Assembly (NCBI GenBank): GCA_026417115.1
Contig: JAOADW010000049.1
Location: 1-64,000, forward strand
Source of the DNA: Rhodocyclaceae bacterium
GTDB taxonomy: Bacteria > Pseudomonadota > Gammaproteobacteria > Burkholderiales > Rhodocyclaceae
Length of the DNA: 64,000 bases
Reading direction: 5' to 3'
Shown here: positions 53,253-64,000 of the stretch, one piece after another
Numbering within the stretch: the stretch's first letter is position 1
Layout of the letters: the number at the start of each line of letters is the position of its first letter
The notes under the pieces: generated by a model
What the model saw: the letters and a program-made list of their open reading frames with translations, nothing else
The model's database searches: none
What the model was told of the DNA's origin: nothing
Made by a program: the position numbers and the translations under genes

Positions 53253-53843
53253 CTACCAGCAGCGAGGCGTGAAACGGGCGTCGTTCTTCACCTCGACGAT
53301 TTCGCCATTCTGCGCGAGCACCCAAAGGCCTTGACTGTAGGCAAAGCGTTGTGCATCCCGCGTCCAATGCATCGCAGCGATGGCGCCTTGCAAGCGCAAA
53401 TCGGCAAAACGCGGAAACGCGTCTTTGAATTTGTCCAGACGCGCCAAATGTTCGCGCACCTCCTCAATGCCCGCATGGCTTTTGCATTCGACGGCCACCG
53501 CGACATCGGAATCGATGACGAGAAGATCGACCTCGCAGATGAGCTCGCCAGACTCATTCACCGCCTCGAGACGGCGCAGCACTTGATTGACCGGCAGGCC
53601 CCGCGCACGAAAGAGCTTGACCACCGCGGGTTCGACGAGACCCTCGACGAAATCGCCAAGGCGGTTGCCCAACTTGCCGAGCTGTCGCTCGAGCCGACGC
53701 AATGCCTCTTCTTGCTGGGCGCGCATTGCCTCGATGCGCCGATCCGTCTCCTGCATGCGCCGGTCGGTCTCCTTACTTTGTTCGACGAGCTCCGCCAGCA
53801 TGCGCTTGACATCCTCCCAACTGATTTCTTCGCGCGCACCCAT
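53253..53843 (-). CDS. Coiled-coil protein with a PD-(D/E)xK nuclease-like domain
   Basis: This 196-residue protein has an N-terminal charged coiled coil (about 5-60, KRMLAELVEQSKETDRRMQETDRRIEAMRAQQEEALRRLERQLG) and a C-terminal domain whose core strand reads GELICEVDLLVIDSDVAVAVECKSHAG, matching the D...ExK layout of the restriction-endonuclease-like fold (DUF3782 type, common in cyanobacteria and thermophiles). It has no known function. ATG 53843 has GAGAGGAAG eight bases upstream; the longer frame from 53861 lacks one. It is convergent with waaE (one base between them), and its leader contains a 15-base palindrome (separate entry). Confidence 0.72.
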   Translation of the reverse strand: MGAREEISWEDVKRMLAELVEQSKETDRRMQETDRRIEAMRAQQEEALRRLERQLGKLGNRLGDFVEGLVEPAVVKLFRARGLPVNQVLRRLEAVNESGELICEVDLLVIDSDVAVAVECKSHAGIEEVREHLARLDKFKDAFPRFADLRLQGAIAAMHWTRDAQRFAYSQGLWVLAQNGEIVEVKNDARFTPRCW

Positions 53844-53887
53844 CGTTCTTCCTCTCTGCATGCAATCGGCACAAAATGCTTGCGCTG

Positions 53888-53902
53888 CCTATTGATCATA
53901 GG
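53888..53902. promoter_or_regulatory. Near-perfect palindrome upstream of the coiled-coil nuclease gene
   Basis: CCTATTGATCATAGG at 53888-53902 is a 15-base dyad (arms CCTAT and ATAGG, GATC in the centre), 45 bases before the start at 53843. It could be an operator. The rest of the region 53844-54036 holds no gene I can see. Confidence 0.35.
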
Positions 53903-54036
53903 AAAACGAGATCATAACGCCGGCTCTGCGTCACTCGACCCCTCCCTCTCGGTCATGCATGCTGTCGCCGTGACGCGCGAAAACCCGCCCGCCGTCCCCC
54001 ATGGTTGGATAGGCGCGCAAGAAAGCTGCTTTGTGC

Positions 54037-55980
<1,944 letters not shown>

Positions 55981-56029
55981 TCAATTTTCTGCCGTAAATA
56001 GCTGAGCAACAAAGAAGAAGGCGAACCCC

Positions 56030-57496
56030 ATGTCACGCGTCATCCACTTCTCGGCAGCCATCTTGGCAGGGACCTGCCTGGCCGCGCAGGCCGATTGGCA
56101 ACTCGTCACCACGTCGGCTTCTGCGAGCGCGGAAATCGATCTTGCGCGCATCACCCCCACCAAGGATGGCAAGCGCACCGCCTGGACGCGCCTCGTTTTC
56201 AACGAACCTCGCTTGGATTTCGAGGGTCGTTTTCGCTATGAGAGCGTAGAGGCCCTGCAGCATTTCGATTGCGCCAATGCGCGCTTCGCCACACGCCAGC
56301 GCATCTACCGTCTCGAAGGCCGGCAAATGGCGAGCGAAAAGGTGGATGGCGCGTATCAGTCCGTGGCCAATGGCATCGACGCCAAGCTCTTCCAAGCGGT
56401 CTGTGGGACTGCCCCCCCGCTCGCTGGAAAGCCGAGAGCGATGCATGCAGAACTCGTGACGGCGGGCGAAGAGAAAACCGCGCAGCCGCGCAAAGTGGCA
56501 GATACCCCGAGCCCAAGCGGTAAGCCGCGCTTCATCGAGATCCCACAAATCGATAAATCGAAGGCCGAAGACCCCTTCAAAAACGCGCCCCCTTCCTCTG
56601 CAGGCAAGAATGAAGCGACCGCGCCCGGGAAAAACGATCTGACCAAAGCAGAGGCCAAAACTCCCGCGCCTTCTGCCAGCACAGGCAAGATGACGCCCTC
56701 ACTGAAGCCGGAGCTCTCTCGCCTCGAGCGTGAGCGCTTGCTCGCGACCTCCGGGCCACGCGCGCAGCGCACAAAACCCGCCGAACCGCGGGAGACCGGC
56801 AAACCCGAAGCGACACCTACGATCGCCTGGGGGTATGCCGGCGCCGGCGCGCCGGAAAACTGGAGCAAACTCAAGCCCGAATACGCGCTCTGCGGAAGCG
56901 GCAAGCGCCAATCGCCCATCGACATCCGTGGCGCCATTCGCGTCGACCTCGAACCGATCAAGTTCGACTACAAACCCACCCAGTTCCGCATCACGGATAC
57001 CGGCCATACGATCGAAGTCGAGGTCGCCTCCGGCAACACCCTGACGCTCACGGGCAAGACTTACGAGCTGCAGCGCATCCATTTCCACCGCCCCAGCGAA
57101 GAACGCATCCAAGGCAAAGCCTTCGAGATGAGCGCGCACTTCGTGCATCAAAGCTATGAAGGCGATTTCGCGATCGTCGCGGTGTTGATGGAAAAAGGGT
57201 CGGAGCACCCCCAAGTGCAGACGCTTTGGAATTACATGCCGCTCGAAGTGGGTATGGGCGTCGAACCGCCAGGCGTGGTCATCGACCTCGCCAAACTCTT
57301 ACCCGAGCGCCGCGAATACTATACCTACATGGGGTCGCTCACCACGCCTCCCTGTAGCGAGGGAGTGCTTTGGCTCGTGCTCAAGCAGCCGATCGCGGTC
57401 TCGCCTGAACAAATCGCCATTTTTGCGCGTCTTTACCCGATGAATGCGCGGCCCGTGCAGCCGACGCACGGCCGCTTGATCAAGGAATCGCGCTAA
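56030..57496 (+). CDS. Exported alpha-carbonic anhydrase with an N-terminal surface-adhesin-E-like domain
   Basis: This 488-residue protein has a signal peptide (MSRVIHFSAAILAGTCLAAQA), a domain of the surface-adhesin E type (about 22-125: WQLVTTSASASAEIDLARI..., ALQHFDCANARFATRQRIYRLEG...FQAVC), a low-complexity Lys/Pro/Ala linker (about 135-260), and an alpha-class carbonic anhydrase (about 265-485). Zinc ligands are H351, H353 and H370 in RIHFHRPSEE and SAHFVHQ, the Thr-199-type gate is in GSLTTPPCSEGVLW near 438, and SPIDI is present. It catalyses CO2/bicarbonate exchange in the periplasm. The fusion is unusual. Its last 17 bases overlap mutY. Confidence 0.9.
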   Translation: MSRVIHFSAAILAGTCLAAQADWQLVTTSASASAEIDLARITPTKDGKRTAWTRLVFNEPRLDFEGRFRYESVEALQHFDCANARFATRQRIYRLEGRQMASEKVDGAYQSVANGIDAKLFQAVCGTAPPLAGKPRAMHAELVTAGEEKTAQPRKVADTPSPSGKPRFIEIPQIDKSKAEDPFKNAPPSSAGKNEATAPGKNDLTKAEAKTPAPSASTGKMTPSLKPELSRLERERLLATSGPRAQRTKPAEPRETGKPEATPTIAWGYAGAGAPENWSKLKPEYALCGSGKRQSPIDIRGAIRVDLEPIKFDYKPTQFRITDTGHTIEVEVASGNTLTLTGKTYELQRIHFHRPSEERIQGKAFEMSAHFVHQSYEGDFAIVAVLMEKGSEHPQVQTLWNYMPLEVGMGVEPPGVVIDLAKLLPERREYYTYMGSLTTPPCSEGVLWLVLKQPIAVSPEQIAIFARLYPMNARPVQPTHGRLIKESR

Positions 57497-58508
57497 GCAG
57501 TTTCTTGATCGGCGCCGGCAGCGGCGCAAAGGCAACGCCTGCGCGCGCCACCGGCTTGAGCGTGGGCTCGCAACACTGAGCCGGCACCACCTCGACGGAA
57601 AAGGTTGTGGCCTCGAGGCGAAAATGCGTGAAGACATGGGAAAACGCAGGCCCCGCGCATACTGCTCGCGCCTCCAGGCCAAGGTGATGGCGACAGTAAG
57701 CTTTTACTTCCTGGGCTGGCGGCAGTTCGGGCAGACACCATAAGCCCCCCCAAAAGCCCGTTGGTGGGCGCACTTCGAGCAGGAAATGTCGCCCCTGCTG
57801 CAAGATGAGAAAGACTACCTGCCGCCGCGGTAAGGCGCGCCGCAAGCGCGGCGCCGGTAACTCTTCCGTGCGATGCATTCGCCGCGCGTGGCAATCCTCG
57901 GCCACAGGGCAAGCCTCGCAGGCGGGATGATGGCGCCGACACACCATCGCGCCAAGGTCCATTTGCGCCTGAATGTAAGTATCCACTTCGCTCTCAGGCA
58001 ACAATGTTTCGGCCAGTTGCCAAAGCTTTCGAGTCAAGGCAGAGGAACCGGGAGGGCCTGCGAGACCTGCGTGCCGGCAGAGCAGGCGTCTGACATTGCC
58101 ATCGAGGATCGGCGCTCGCGCACCAAAGCAAAAGACGGCGATCGCATTGGCCGTCGAGCGGCCGATGCCCGGCAGTCGCGCGAGCGCTTGCGGACAGCGC
58201 GGAAATAGTCCGCCATGATGGGCGACGATCTCTCGTGCGCAGCGGTGGAGATGTCGTGCGCGGGCGTAATAGCCGAGGCCACTCCAGACAGTGAGCACCG
58301 CCTCGAGATCCGCGGCCGCCAATGTCCAGATGTCGGGAAAATTTGCGAGGAAACGGTGGTAGTAAGGAATCACCGTCGCCACTTGCGTCTGCTGCAGCAT
58401 GATCTCGGACAGCCACACGCGATAAGGGTCACGCGTACCTTGCCATGGCAGGTCGTGCCGTCCATGCCGGCGATGCCATGCAATCAGACGCGAAGCAAAG
58501 GAAGGCAT
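57480..58508 (-). CDS. mutY: A/G-specific adenine glycosylase
   Basis: This 342-residue DNA-repair enzyme removes adenine mispaired with 8-oxoguanine. The catalytic residues are E35 (SEIMLQQTQ) and D136 (ILDGNVRRLL), with the helix-hairpin-helix LPGIGRSTANAI (112-123), the 4Fe-4S ligands C190-x6-C197-x2-C200-x5-C206, and a C-terminal NUDIX-like domain (FWGGLWCLPE). ATG 58508 is the start. It is convergent with the carbonic anhydrase gene (17-base overlap) and lies seven bases after the tRNA on the same strand. Confidence 0.95.
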   Translation of the reverse strand: MPSFASRLIAWHRRHGRHDLPWQGTRDPYRVWLSEIMLQQTQVATVIPYYHRFLANFPDIWTLAAADLEAVLTVWSGLGYYARARHLHRCAREIVAHHGGLFPRCPQALARLPGIGRSTANAIAVFCFGARAPILDGNVRRLLCRHAGLAGPPGSSALTRKLWQLAETLLPESEVDTYIQAQMDLGAMVCRRHHPACEACPVAEDCHARRMHRTEELPAPRLRRALPRRQVVFLILQQGRHFLLEVRPPTGFWGGLWCLPELPPAQEVKAYCRHHLGLEARAVCAGPAFSHVFTHFRLEATTFSVEVVPAQCCEPTLKPVARAGVAFAPLPAPIKKLLSAIP

Positions 58509-58515
58509 CGGGGAG

Positions 58516-58590
58516 TGGAGCGGGCGATGGGAGTCGAACCCACGTCACTGGCTTGGGAAGCCAGGGTAATAGCCGTTATACGACGCCCGC
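58516..58590 (-). tRNA. tRNA-Gly (anticodon CCC)
   Basis: The reverse complement folds as a 75-base tRNA with a 7-base acceptor stem (GCGGGCG/CGCCCGC), an anticodon arm CTGGC-TTCCCAA-GCCAG with CCC anticodon, a T-arm with TTCGACT, discriminator T and an encoded CCA (58516-58518). It reads GGG glycine codons. It sits between mutY and thiS, seven bases before the mutY start. Confidence 0.93.
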
Positions 58591-58770
58591 CCTGGTGGAA
58601 ATGCTGCGACGGCGGCCCTCTGCGGCGCTGCGGTTCGTCTCGCCCAAGCGATTGGATGGTTGCTTGCCTGACGCACCTTTCACCTGGCCGTCGTCGCGAC
58701 GCATCATCGTTTCTTGCGCTGCGGCGTGACGAAAAGCAGCCGCGGATGGTTTGCCAGTAAAATTTTATCC

Positions 58771-58974
58771 ATGATCGCCATCCTACTCAATGGGCAGCCT
58801 CGAGAATTTTCCGCTCCCCTTTCGATCGCGGACCTGTTGGCGCGCGAAGGACTCGCCGGCAAACGCGTGGCCGTGGAAAAAAACGGCGAGATCGTGCCCA
58901 AAAGTGAACATGCAACGACGCTGCTCGCCAGCGGCGACGAATTGGAAATCGTCATCGCCGTGGGCGGCGGCTAA
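58771..58974 (+). CDS. thiS: Sulfur carrier protein ThiS
   Basis: This 67-residue ubiquitin-like protein carries sulfur as a C-terminal thiocarboxylate for thiazole synthesis. It has the beta-grasp pattern ([44 protein letters not shown]) and ends in the essential Gly-Gly (AVGGG). ATG 58771 is preceded by no Shine-Dalgarno, and a TAAAAT at 58758-58763 stands seven bases before it, so the transcript may be leaderless. thiG follows 12 bases later. thiF, which activates ThiS, is not in the window. Confidence 0.93.
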   Translation: MIAILLNGQPREFSAPLSIADLLAREGLAGKRVAVEKNGEIVPKSEHATTLLASGDELEIVIAVGGG

Positions 58975-58986
58975 AGAAGGACTCTC

Positions 58987-59778
58987 ATGGAAAACCTTGA
59001 CCCCTTGATCATCTCAGGCCGCGCCTATCGTTCACGTCTCTTGGTGGGCACGGGCAAATACAAGGACTTCGAAGAAACGCGCCGCGCCGTCGAAGCCTCC
59101 GGCGCGGAGATCGTGACCGTCGCCATCCGTCGCACCAACCTCGGCCAAGACCCCAACCAGCCTTCTTTGCTGGAAGTGCTCCCCCCTTCGCAATACACGA
59201 TCTTGCCGAATTCGGCCGGCTGCTTCACCGCCGAAGACGCCGTCCGCACGCTGCGCTTGGCGCGCGAACTGCTCGACGGACACAGCCTGGTCAAACTCGA
59301 GGTGCTGGGAGACCCAGAGACCTTGTACCCGAACATGCCGGAAACCTTGCGGGCCGCAGAAATCCTGGTCAAGGAAGGGTTTTCTGTCATGGTCTATTGC
59401 TCGGACGATCCGATCCAGGCGAAACGCCTCGAAGAGATCGGCTGCGTCGCGGTGATGCCGCTGGCCTCGCTGATCGGTTCCGGCATGGGCATTTTGAACC
59501 CTTGGAATCTGCGCTTGATCATCGAGCGCGCACGCGTGCCCGTGCTCGTCGACGCGGGCGTCGGCACGGCTTCAGACGCCGCCATCGCCATGGAGCTCGG
59601 CTGTGATGGCGTATTGATGAATACCGCGATCGCCCAAGCCAAGGACCCGGTACTCATGGCGAGTGCAATGCGAAAAGCCGTGGAAGCAGGACGCGAAGCC
59701 TTTCTCGCCGGCCGCATGCCGAAGAAGTTCTATTCCGCCTCTCCCTCATCGCCGATGACCGGCCTCGTGGGTTCCTGA
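58987..59778 (+). CDS. thiG: Thiazole synthase
   Basis: This 263-residue TIM-barrel enzyme combines 1-deoxy-xylulose 5-phosphate, dehydroglycine and ThiS thiocarboxylate into thiazole phosphate. Landmarks are [35 protein letters not shown], the substrate Lys region [29 protein letters not shown], and [31 protein letters not shown] 58987 lies 12 bases after thiS with an AAGGA upstream, so the pair is co-transcribed. thiC is 3.1 kb away on the other strand; together they supply both halves of thiamine. Confidence 0.95.
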   Translation: MENLDPLIISGRAYRSRLLVGTGKYKDFEETRRAVEASGAEIVTVAIRRTNLGQDPNQPSLLEVLPPSQYTILPNSAGCFTAEDAVRTLRLARELLDGHSLVKLEVLGDPETLYPNMPETLRAAEILVKEGFSVMVYCSDDPIQAKRLEEIGCVAVMPLASLIGSGMGILNPWNLRLIIERARVPVLVDAGVGTASDAAIAMELGCDGVLMNTAIAQAKDPVLMASAMRKAVEAGREAFLAGRMPKKFYSASPSSPMTGLVGS

Positions 59779-59782
59779 TCTC

Positions 59783-60220
59783 GTGTCATTGCGCCCGCTT
59801 TTGCTTGCGTTTTGCGCTGCGTTCGTCTGCTTGCCCGCTCATGCGCAAACGGTGCGGTGGGGCTACGCTTTTGAAGCGCCCGAGGTGCTGGCTGCGCAAA
59901 GGATTTGGGGCATTGCCCACGCCGCCAAATTGCTCGCGCGCGCCTGCGCCGAAATCGGCGATGTCGCCGCCGTCGAGGCCTGGGCAGATTGGCAGGCGCG
60001 CGAAAGCCAGGAAATCACCGCCGCCGCCGCCATGCTCTCCCGCTATCATTTCGGCGCCGACACCGCCTCGCACGCCGCCTTGGCGACCGTGCTCAATCTC
60101 GCCTCCCAGCTCGACCTCACTGCCGAGCTCAGACGTGACGCCTGCGCGACCTTGCCGCAAGCGCTGATGAGCGAGCGATACGATCTGGCGCGCCGCAAAC
60201 GGGAATGGGTGCAGCCATGA
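59783..60220 (+). CDS. Small secreted hypothetical protein
   Basis: This 145-residue exported protein has a signal peptide ([21 protein letters not shown]) followed by a helical region ([32 protein letters not shown]..., [47 protein letters not shown]). No known domain is recognised. It starts with GTG 59783, four bases after thiG, and overlaps trmB by four bases (ATGA), so it is likely translated in the same run. A link to thiamine or tRNA modification is not shown. Confidence 0.65.
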   Translation: MSLRPLLLAFCAAFVCLPAHAQTVRWGYAFEAPEVLAAQRIWGIAHAAKLLARACAEIGDVAAVEAWADWQARESQEITAAAAMLSRYHFGADTASHAALATVLNLASQLDLTAELRRDACATLPQALMSERYDLARRKREWVQP

Positions 60221-60909
60221 GCGAAAGCCGTTTTTCCCAGCAGCCGATTCGCAGTTTCGTCGTCCGTGGAGGGCGCCTCTCCAATGCGCAGCGCCGTCAC
60301 TACGAAGAGGACATGCCGCGCTGGGGCATTCCTTACACCCGTGCGCCGCTCGAATGGGCGTCCGTCTTTGGGCGCAGTGCACCAGTGATCCTCGAAATCG
60401 GCTTCGGCATGGGCGAGACGACGGCCGAGATCGCCGCGCAACACCCCGAATACGATTACCTCGGCATCGAAGTGCATACGCCCGGCATCGGCAATCTGCT
60501 CAAAGAAATCGCGCTGCGCCAGCTCACCAACGTGCGCATCATCCAGCACGACGCCGTCGAGGTAGTCCGCGACATGATCCCCTTGGCTTCGCTTTCCGGC
60601 ATCCACGTCTTTTTCCCCGACCCTTGGCCGAAGAAACGCCACCACAAGCGCCGGCTGATGCAAGCACCCTTCGTGCATGCGCTCGCCTTGCGCTTGATGC
60701 CCGGTGGCTATCTCCACTGCGTCACCGATTGGGAAGACTACGCCCATCAGATGCTCGCGACGCTCTCCGCCGAGCCTTTGCTCGAGAACACCGCGCACGC
60801 CTTTGCGCCTCGTCCCGCTTCGCGGCCGCCGACGAAATTCGAGCAACGCGGCCTACGTCTCGGCCATGGCGTGTGGGACCTCGTCTTTCGCCGTCGTCAG
60901 GCGCCATGA
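60217..60909 (+). CDS. trmB: tRNA (guanine-N7-)-methyltransferase
   Basis: This 230-residue SAM-dependent enzyme makes m7G46 in tRNA variable loops. It has the conserved [19 protein letters not shown] start, motif [33 protein letters not shown], and the [20 protein letters not shown] motif that binds tRNA and substrate. ATG 60217 overlaps the previous stop by four bases; its stop overlaps the cca ATG by four bases. The pair trmB-cca links tRNA modification and maturation. Confidence 0.95.
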   Translation: MSESRFSQQPIRSFVVRGGRLSNAQRRHYEEDMPRWGIPYTRAPLEWASVFGRSAPVILEIGFGMGETTAEIAAQHPEYDYLGIEVHTPGIGNLLKEIALRQLTNVRIIQHDAVEVVRDMIPLASLSGIHVFFPDPWPKKRHHKRRLMQAPFVHALALRLMPGGYLHCVTDWEDYAHQMLATLSAEPLLENTAHAFAPRPASRPPTKFEQRGLRLGHGVWDLVFRRRQAP

Positions 60910-62117
60910 AGATCTACTGCGTGGGCGGTGCCGTGCGCGACGAGCTCTTGGGCCGCCCCGTCGCGGATCGCGACTGGGTCGTCGTCGGCGCCACCCCCGA
61001 GGAAATGCTGGCCAAAGGATTCCTCCCCGTAGGGCGGGATTTCCCGGTTTTCCTGCACCCCGAAACGCGCGAAGAGTATGCGTTGGCGCGCACCGAACGC
61101 AAACAAGGGCATGGCTACCACGGCTTCGTTTTCTATGCCTCCCCGACGGTCACCCTCGAAGAGGATCTGGCGCGGCGCGATCTGACCATCAACGCCATCG
61201 CCAAGGATGAAGAAGGGCGACTCATCGATCCCTATGGCGGCCAGCGTGACCTCGAAAACAAAATCCTGCGCCATGTCTCCCCTGCGTTTGCCGAAGACCC
61301 GCTGCGTATCCTGCGGCTTGCGCGCTTTGCTGCGCGTCTGCCCGATTTCTCGGTGGCCGCCGAGACGCTGGCGTTGGCGAAGGCGCTCGCCGCAAGCGGC
61401 GAACTCGATCATCTGACGCCTGAACGCGTCTGGCAAGAGCTGTCTCGTGGCCTGATGGAGGCGAAGCCCTCGCGCATGTTCGAGGTCCTACGCGCATGCG
61501 ACGCCCTGGCAAGACTCTTGCCGGAGCTCGACCGCCTCTGGGGAGTCCCGCAGCGGGCCGATTTCCACCCCGAAATCGATACGGGCGTGCATACGATGAT
61601 GGTCATCGACATGGCCGCGCGTCTCGGTCTCCCGCTGGCCGCCCGCTTTGCCGCGCTGACTCATGATCTTGGCAAGGGGCTCACGCCGGCCGAGATCCTG
61701 CCTCGCCATGTCGGTCACGAAGCAAGAAGCGCGGAGCTGATCCAACCGCTGTGCGCGCGGCTGCGGGTCCCAGCCGAATGCCGCGCAATCGCTTTGGCGG
61801 TCGCCCTTTATCACGGTGAAATCCACAAGGTCGCCGAGCTGCGACCCGCCACGAAACTCGCGCTCCTCGAGCGGTGCGACGCCTTGCGCCGCCCGCAGCG
61901 CTTCGAGCAAATCCTTGGCGCCTGCGAAGCCGACTGGCGGGGCCGGCTCGGGCACGAAGACCAGCCCTACCCCGCGGCCGCGCAATGGCGCGCGCTCGCG
62001 GCTGCCGTTCGCCACGTCGACGCCCGCGCGATCGTCGCCGCCTGCGAAGACCCGCAACAAATCCCTGAGCGCATCAGGCAAGCGCGCCTGGCGGCGATTT
62101 CCGCAATACGGCCCTAA
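60906..62117 (+). CDS. cca: Multifunctional CCA tRNA nucleotidyltransferase
   Basis: This 403-residue enzyme builds or repairs the CCA end of tRNAs. It has the class II nucleotidyltransferase head ([25 protein letters not shown], with catalytic Asp pair), the [57 protein letters not shown] core, and a C-terminal HD domain ([21 protein letters not shown]), typical of the multifunctional, 2',3'-phosphatase-containing type. ATG 60906 overlaps trmB. Its 3' end overlaps the convergent rep gene by 44 bases, the largest such overlap here. Confidence 0.94.
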   Translation: MKIYCVGGAVRDELLGRPVADRDWVVVGATPEEMLAKGFLPVGRDFPVFLHPETREEYALARTERKQGHGYHGFVFYASPTVTLEEDLARRDLTINAIAKDEEGRLIDPYGGQRDLENKILRHVSPAFAEDPLRILRLARFAARLPDFSVAAETLALAKALAASGELDHLTPERVWQELSRGLMEAKPSRMFEVLRACDALARLLPELDRLWGVPQRADFHPEIDTGVHTMMVIDMAARLGLPLAARFAALTHDLGKGLTPAEILPRHVGHEARSAELIQPLCARLRVPAECRAIALAVALYHGEIHKVAELRPATKLALLERCDALRRPQRFEQILGACEADWRGRLGHEDQPYPAAAQWRALAAAVRHVDARAIVAACEDPQQIPERIRQARLAAISAIRP

Positions 62118-64000
62118 GGGCGGCAATGTGTGCGCTCGCTTTTTCCCTCGAGGCGACTTCGGCGCCTTCCGACTCCGGCGCGAGCCCCATTTCGGCGATA
62201 AAGCGCGAAGGCTCTTGAGCAACGCGCTCTTTACCCTGTCGACGATTGCGTCGCCAGCTCACCGTCAGGCTCTCTCGCGCCCGCGTGATGCCGACATACA
62301 TGAGCCGTCGCTCTTCCTCGATCATGCCGCTGTCAATCGATTCGCGGTGTGGCAAGACGCCCTCTTCGACGCCCACCAGAAACACATGCGGGAATTCCAA
62401 TCCCTTGGCGGCATGCAGCGTCGCCAGACAGACAGCATCGCTTTCTTTGCCATGGGGTTCGAGCATCGACGCCAGCGCAATGCTTTGAGCGAGCTCGAGC
62501 AAGTTTTTGCCTTCCTCCTCGCCTTTCTCGGCCAGCCAATGACCAAACGCATCGAGGTGGGCGAGCCGCGTTTCGGCCTCCCGTCGCTCATGAGTCTGCT
62601 GCAGCCATTGGCGGTAGCCGATCGCGCTCAGAAGCCGTTCATAGGCCTCGCCGGCAGGCACGCGCCGGCATTCGTCAGCGAAACGGCGAATGAAGGCGCC
62701 AAACTCGCGCAAGGCCGCCCAGCCAGCGGCAGGCGCTTCCTCACCCACCGTAGCCCGAGCGACGGTGGGCAACAAGGCGAGATGACGAAGGCTCGCAGCG
62801 CGTGCAAGCGCCTCGAGCGTATTGGCGCCAATGCCCCGACGGGGCGTCGTGGCGGCGCGTATGAAGGCAGGATCGTCGTTTTCGTTGGACAATAGGCGCA
62901 AATAGGCCATGATGTCCTTGATCTCGCTCTTTTCGAAAAAGGATTGGCCGCCGAAAAGCCGATACGGCACACGCTGGGCGCGCAGCGCCTGCTCGAATAC
63001 TCGCGCTTGATAGTTGCTCCGATACAGGATCGCATAATCCGAAAAGCGGCCACGATACCCGTATTTGTGCGCAAGCAGCTTTCTCACCACCCATTCCGCC
63101 TCATGCGCCTCATCCTCACATGCTTTCACCAAGACGGGGGCGCCTTCGCCTTTCTCCGACCAGAGCTTCTTGTCATAGATTTTTGGATTGTGGCGGATCA
63201 GGGCATTGGCTGCGGCGAGAATCCGGCCGCTCGAACGATAGTTCTGCTCGAGCTTGACGACATGAAGGTGGGGATAATCTTCGGCAAGCCGTCGGATGTT
63301 GTCGATTTCGGCGCCGCGCCAGGCATAAATCGACTGGTCGTCGTCGCCCACCGCAGTAAAGCAGGCTTCTCGGCCGACGAGCAAGCGCAACAAATGGTTC
63401 TGGCAGCGGTTGGTGTCTTGATATTCGTCGATCAATAGATGGCGTATGCGCGCCTGCCAACGCGCGGCAAGCAACTCGTCTTTGCTCAACAACAACGCTG
63501 GCAAGCGGATCAGATCATCGAAATCGACGGCATGATAGGCGCGTAGTGCTTGCTCATAACGAGCGAACGCGCTGGCTGCATAGACCTCTTCGTCGTCGCG
63601 AGGGATCACTTCGTGCGGTTCGATGAGTGCGTTTTTCCAGCGTGAAATGTGTGCCTGCACGCGCCGTAGCTTGACTTTGTCATTGTCTCGCAGCAGCTCG
63701 GAAAAAAGCGCGAGGCTGTCGTGGGCGTCCAAAATGGAAAAGCTCGGTCTCATTCCTGCCGCAAAAGCTTCTTGGCGCAGAAAGGCTGCGCCCAGAGCAT
63801 GAAAGGTGCCGATGAACATGTCTTGCGCGGCGGCGCCCAATCTTCTCTCGACGCGCTCACGCATTTCGTGTGCGGCTTTGTTGGTGAACGTGATGGCGAC
63901 GAGTTGTCGAGGGGCGACGCGCTGGGTCTCGACGAGATAAGCGATCTTTTCGGCGATCACGCGCGTCTTGCCGGAACCAGCGCCGGCAAGGACCAACAAA
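62074..64000 (-). CDS. rep: UvrD/Rep-family 3'-5' DNA helicase (N-terminus outside window)
   Basis: This is at least 641 residues of a superfamily I helicase of the Rep type, which restarts and clears replication forks. The visible start is inside motif I (LAGAGSGKTRV), so only about 18-20 residues are missing beyond base 64000. Further landmarks are FTNKAAHEMRERV (Ia), DEYQDTN (II), VGDDDQSIYAWRGAE (III), LEQNYRSS (IV), and the C-terminal TLHAAKGLEFPHVFLVGVEEGVLPH (V-VI region). The length and Rep-like motif order favour Rep over UvrD or PcrA. The 3' end overlaps cca by 44 bases. Confidence 0.92.
   Translation of the reverse strand, partial: LLVLAGAGSGKTRVIAEKIAYLVETQRVAPRQLVAITFTNKAAHEMRERVERRLGAAAQDMFIGTFHALGAAFLRQEAFAAGMRPSFSILDAHDSLALFSELLRDNDKVKLRRVQAHISRWKNALIEPHEVIPRDDEEVYAASAFARYEQALRAYHAVDFDDLIRLPALLLSKDELLAARWQARIRHLLIDEYQDTNRCQNHLLRLLVGREACFTAVGDDDQSIYAWRGAEIDNIRRLAEDYPHLHVVKLEQNYRSSGRILAAANALIRHNPKIYDKKLWSEKGEGAPVLVKACEDEAHEAEWVVRKLLAHKYGYRGRFSDYAILYRSNYQARVFEQALRAQRVPYRLFGGQSFFEKSEIKDIMAYLRLLSNENDDPAFIRAATTPRRGIGANTLEALARAASLRHLALLPTVARATVGEEAPAAGWAALREFGAFIRRFADECRRVPAGEAYERLLSAIGYRQWLQQTHERREAETRLAHLDAFGHWLAEKGEEEGKNLLELAQSIALASMLEPHGKESDAVCLATLHAAKGLEFPHVFLVGVEEGVLPHRESIDSGMIEEERRLMYVGITRARESLTVSWRRNRRQGKERVAQEPSRFIAEMGLAPESEGAEVASREKASAHIAALRAVLRKSPPGALA

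Overview
The window is GC-rich chromosomal DNA, densely packed, with no insertion sequences, phage genes, CRISPR arrays or rRNA. Gene content and order suggest a betaproteobacterium, perhaps of the Rhodocyclales/Nitrosomonadales type. This is an inference from: a class I PHA synthase; a MerR-type LiuR next to a full leucine-degradation operon; an FAD/Fe-S fusion dehydrogenase of about 1290 residues; Kdo and heptose transferases; and a pcm-rhodanese-tolC order. Compactness is striking: five convergent gene pairs overlap at their 3' ends and many co-directional genes overlap by 1-20 bases.

Layout. 1-7244: end of a 5-formyl-THF cyclo-ligase gene, patB-ilvA leftward, a 433-base structured intergenic region, then the fusion dehydrogenase. 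7246-15973: small hypotheticals, a YjbQ protein, a lone NosD-like beta-helix protein, an N-acetylglutaminylglutamine-type amidotransferase, miaB, a secreted EF-hand/glycine-zipper protein, a HIT protein and an unrecognised 540-residue protein. 16062-20899: an APH-like/ATPase fusion, oxyR, an erythromycin-esterase-like secreted protein, dps and a GIY-YIG protein; oxyR and dps suggest a peroxide-defence group.

20880-36178: the metabolic core. Leftward run MBL hydrolase, phaC and alpha/beta hydrolase. Divergently, liuR and ten genes: thioesterase, isovaleryl-CoA dehydrogenase, CDF transporter, thiolase, DMT exporter, a second acyl-CoA dehydrogenase, methylcrotonyl-CoA carboxylase beta, methylglutaconyl-CoA hydratase, carboxylase alpha, HMG-CoA lyase. 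Together they turn isovaleryl-CoA into acetyl-CoA and acetoacetate, which can feed PHA storage. A near-perfect palindrome exactly fills the -35/-10 spacer in front of the structural genes.

36257-49218: ubiC with a zinc-ribbon membrane protein (left); rapZ, a NusG-domain-II protein, a Gx transporter, ubiX and a LON-domain protein (right); then a TetR-controlled RND efflux operon, followed by pcm, rhodanese, tolC and a degenerate EAL-HDOD protein. 49212-53843: waaA, waaC and a GT2 glycosyltransferase of LPS core assembly, with an Mrr restriction endonuclease between them and a coiled-coil/nuclease-like protein after them. 54037-64000: thiC, a carbonic anhydrase fused to an adhesin-E-like domain, mutY, tRNA-Gly(CCC), thiS-thiG, a small secreted protein, trmB, cca, and most of a Rep-type helicase running off the window.

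No clearly novel multigene system was found. The best leads are the structured ilvA/dld intergenic block, a hairpin that would mask the ilvA ribosome-binding site, orphan NosD and NAGGN-amidotransferase genes, the EF-hand/glycine-zipper and adhesin-E/carbonic-anhydrase fusions, a probable leaderless pcm transcript, and thiC without a visible TPP riboswitch.
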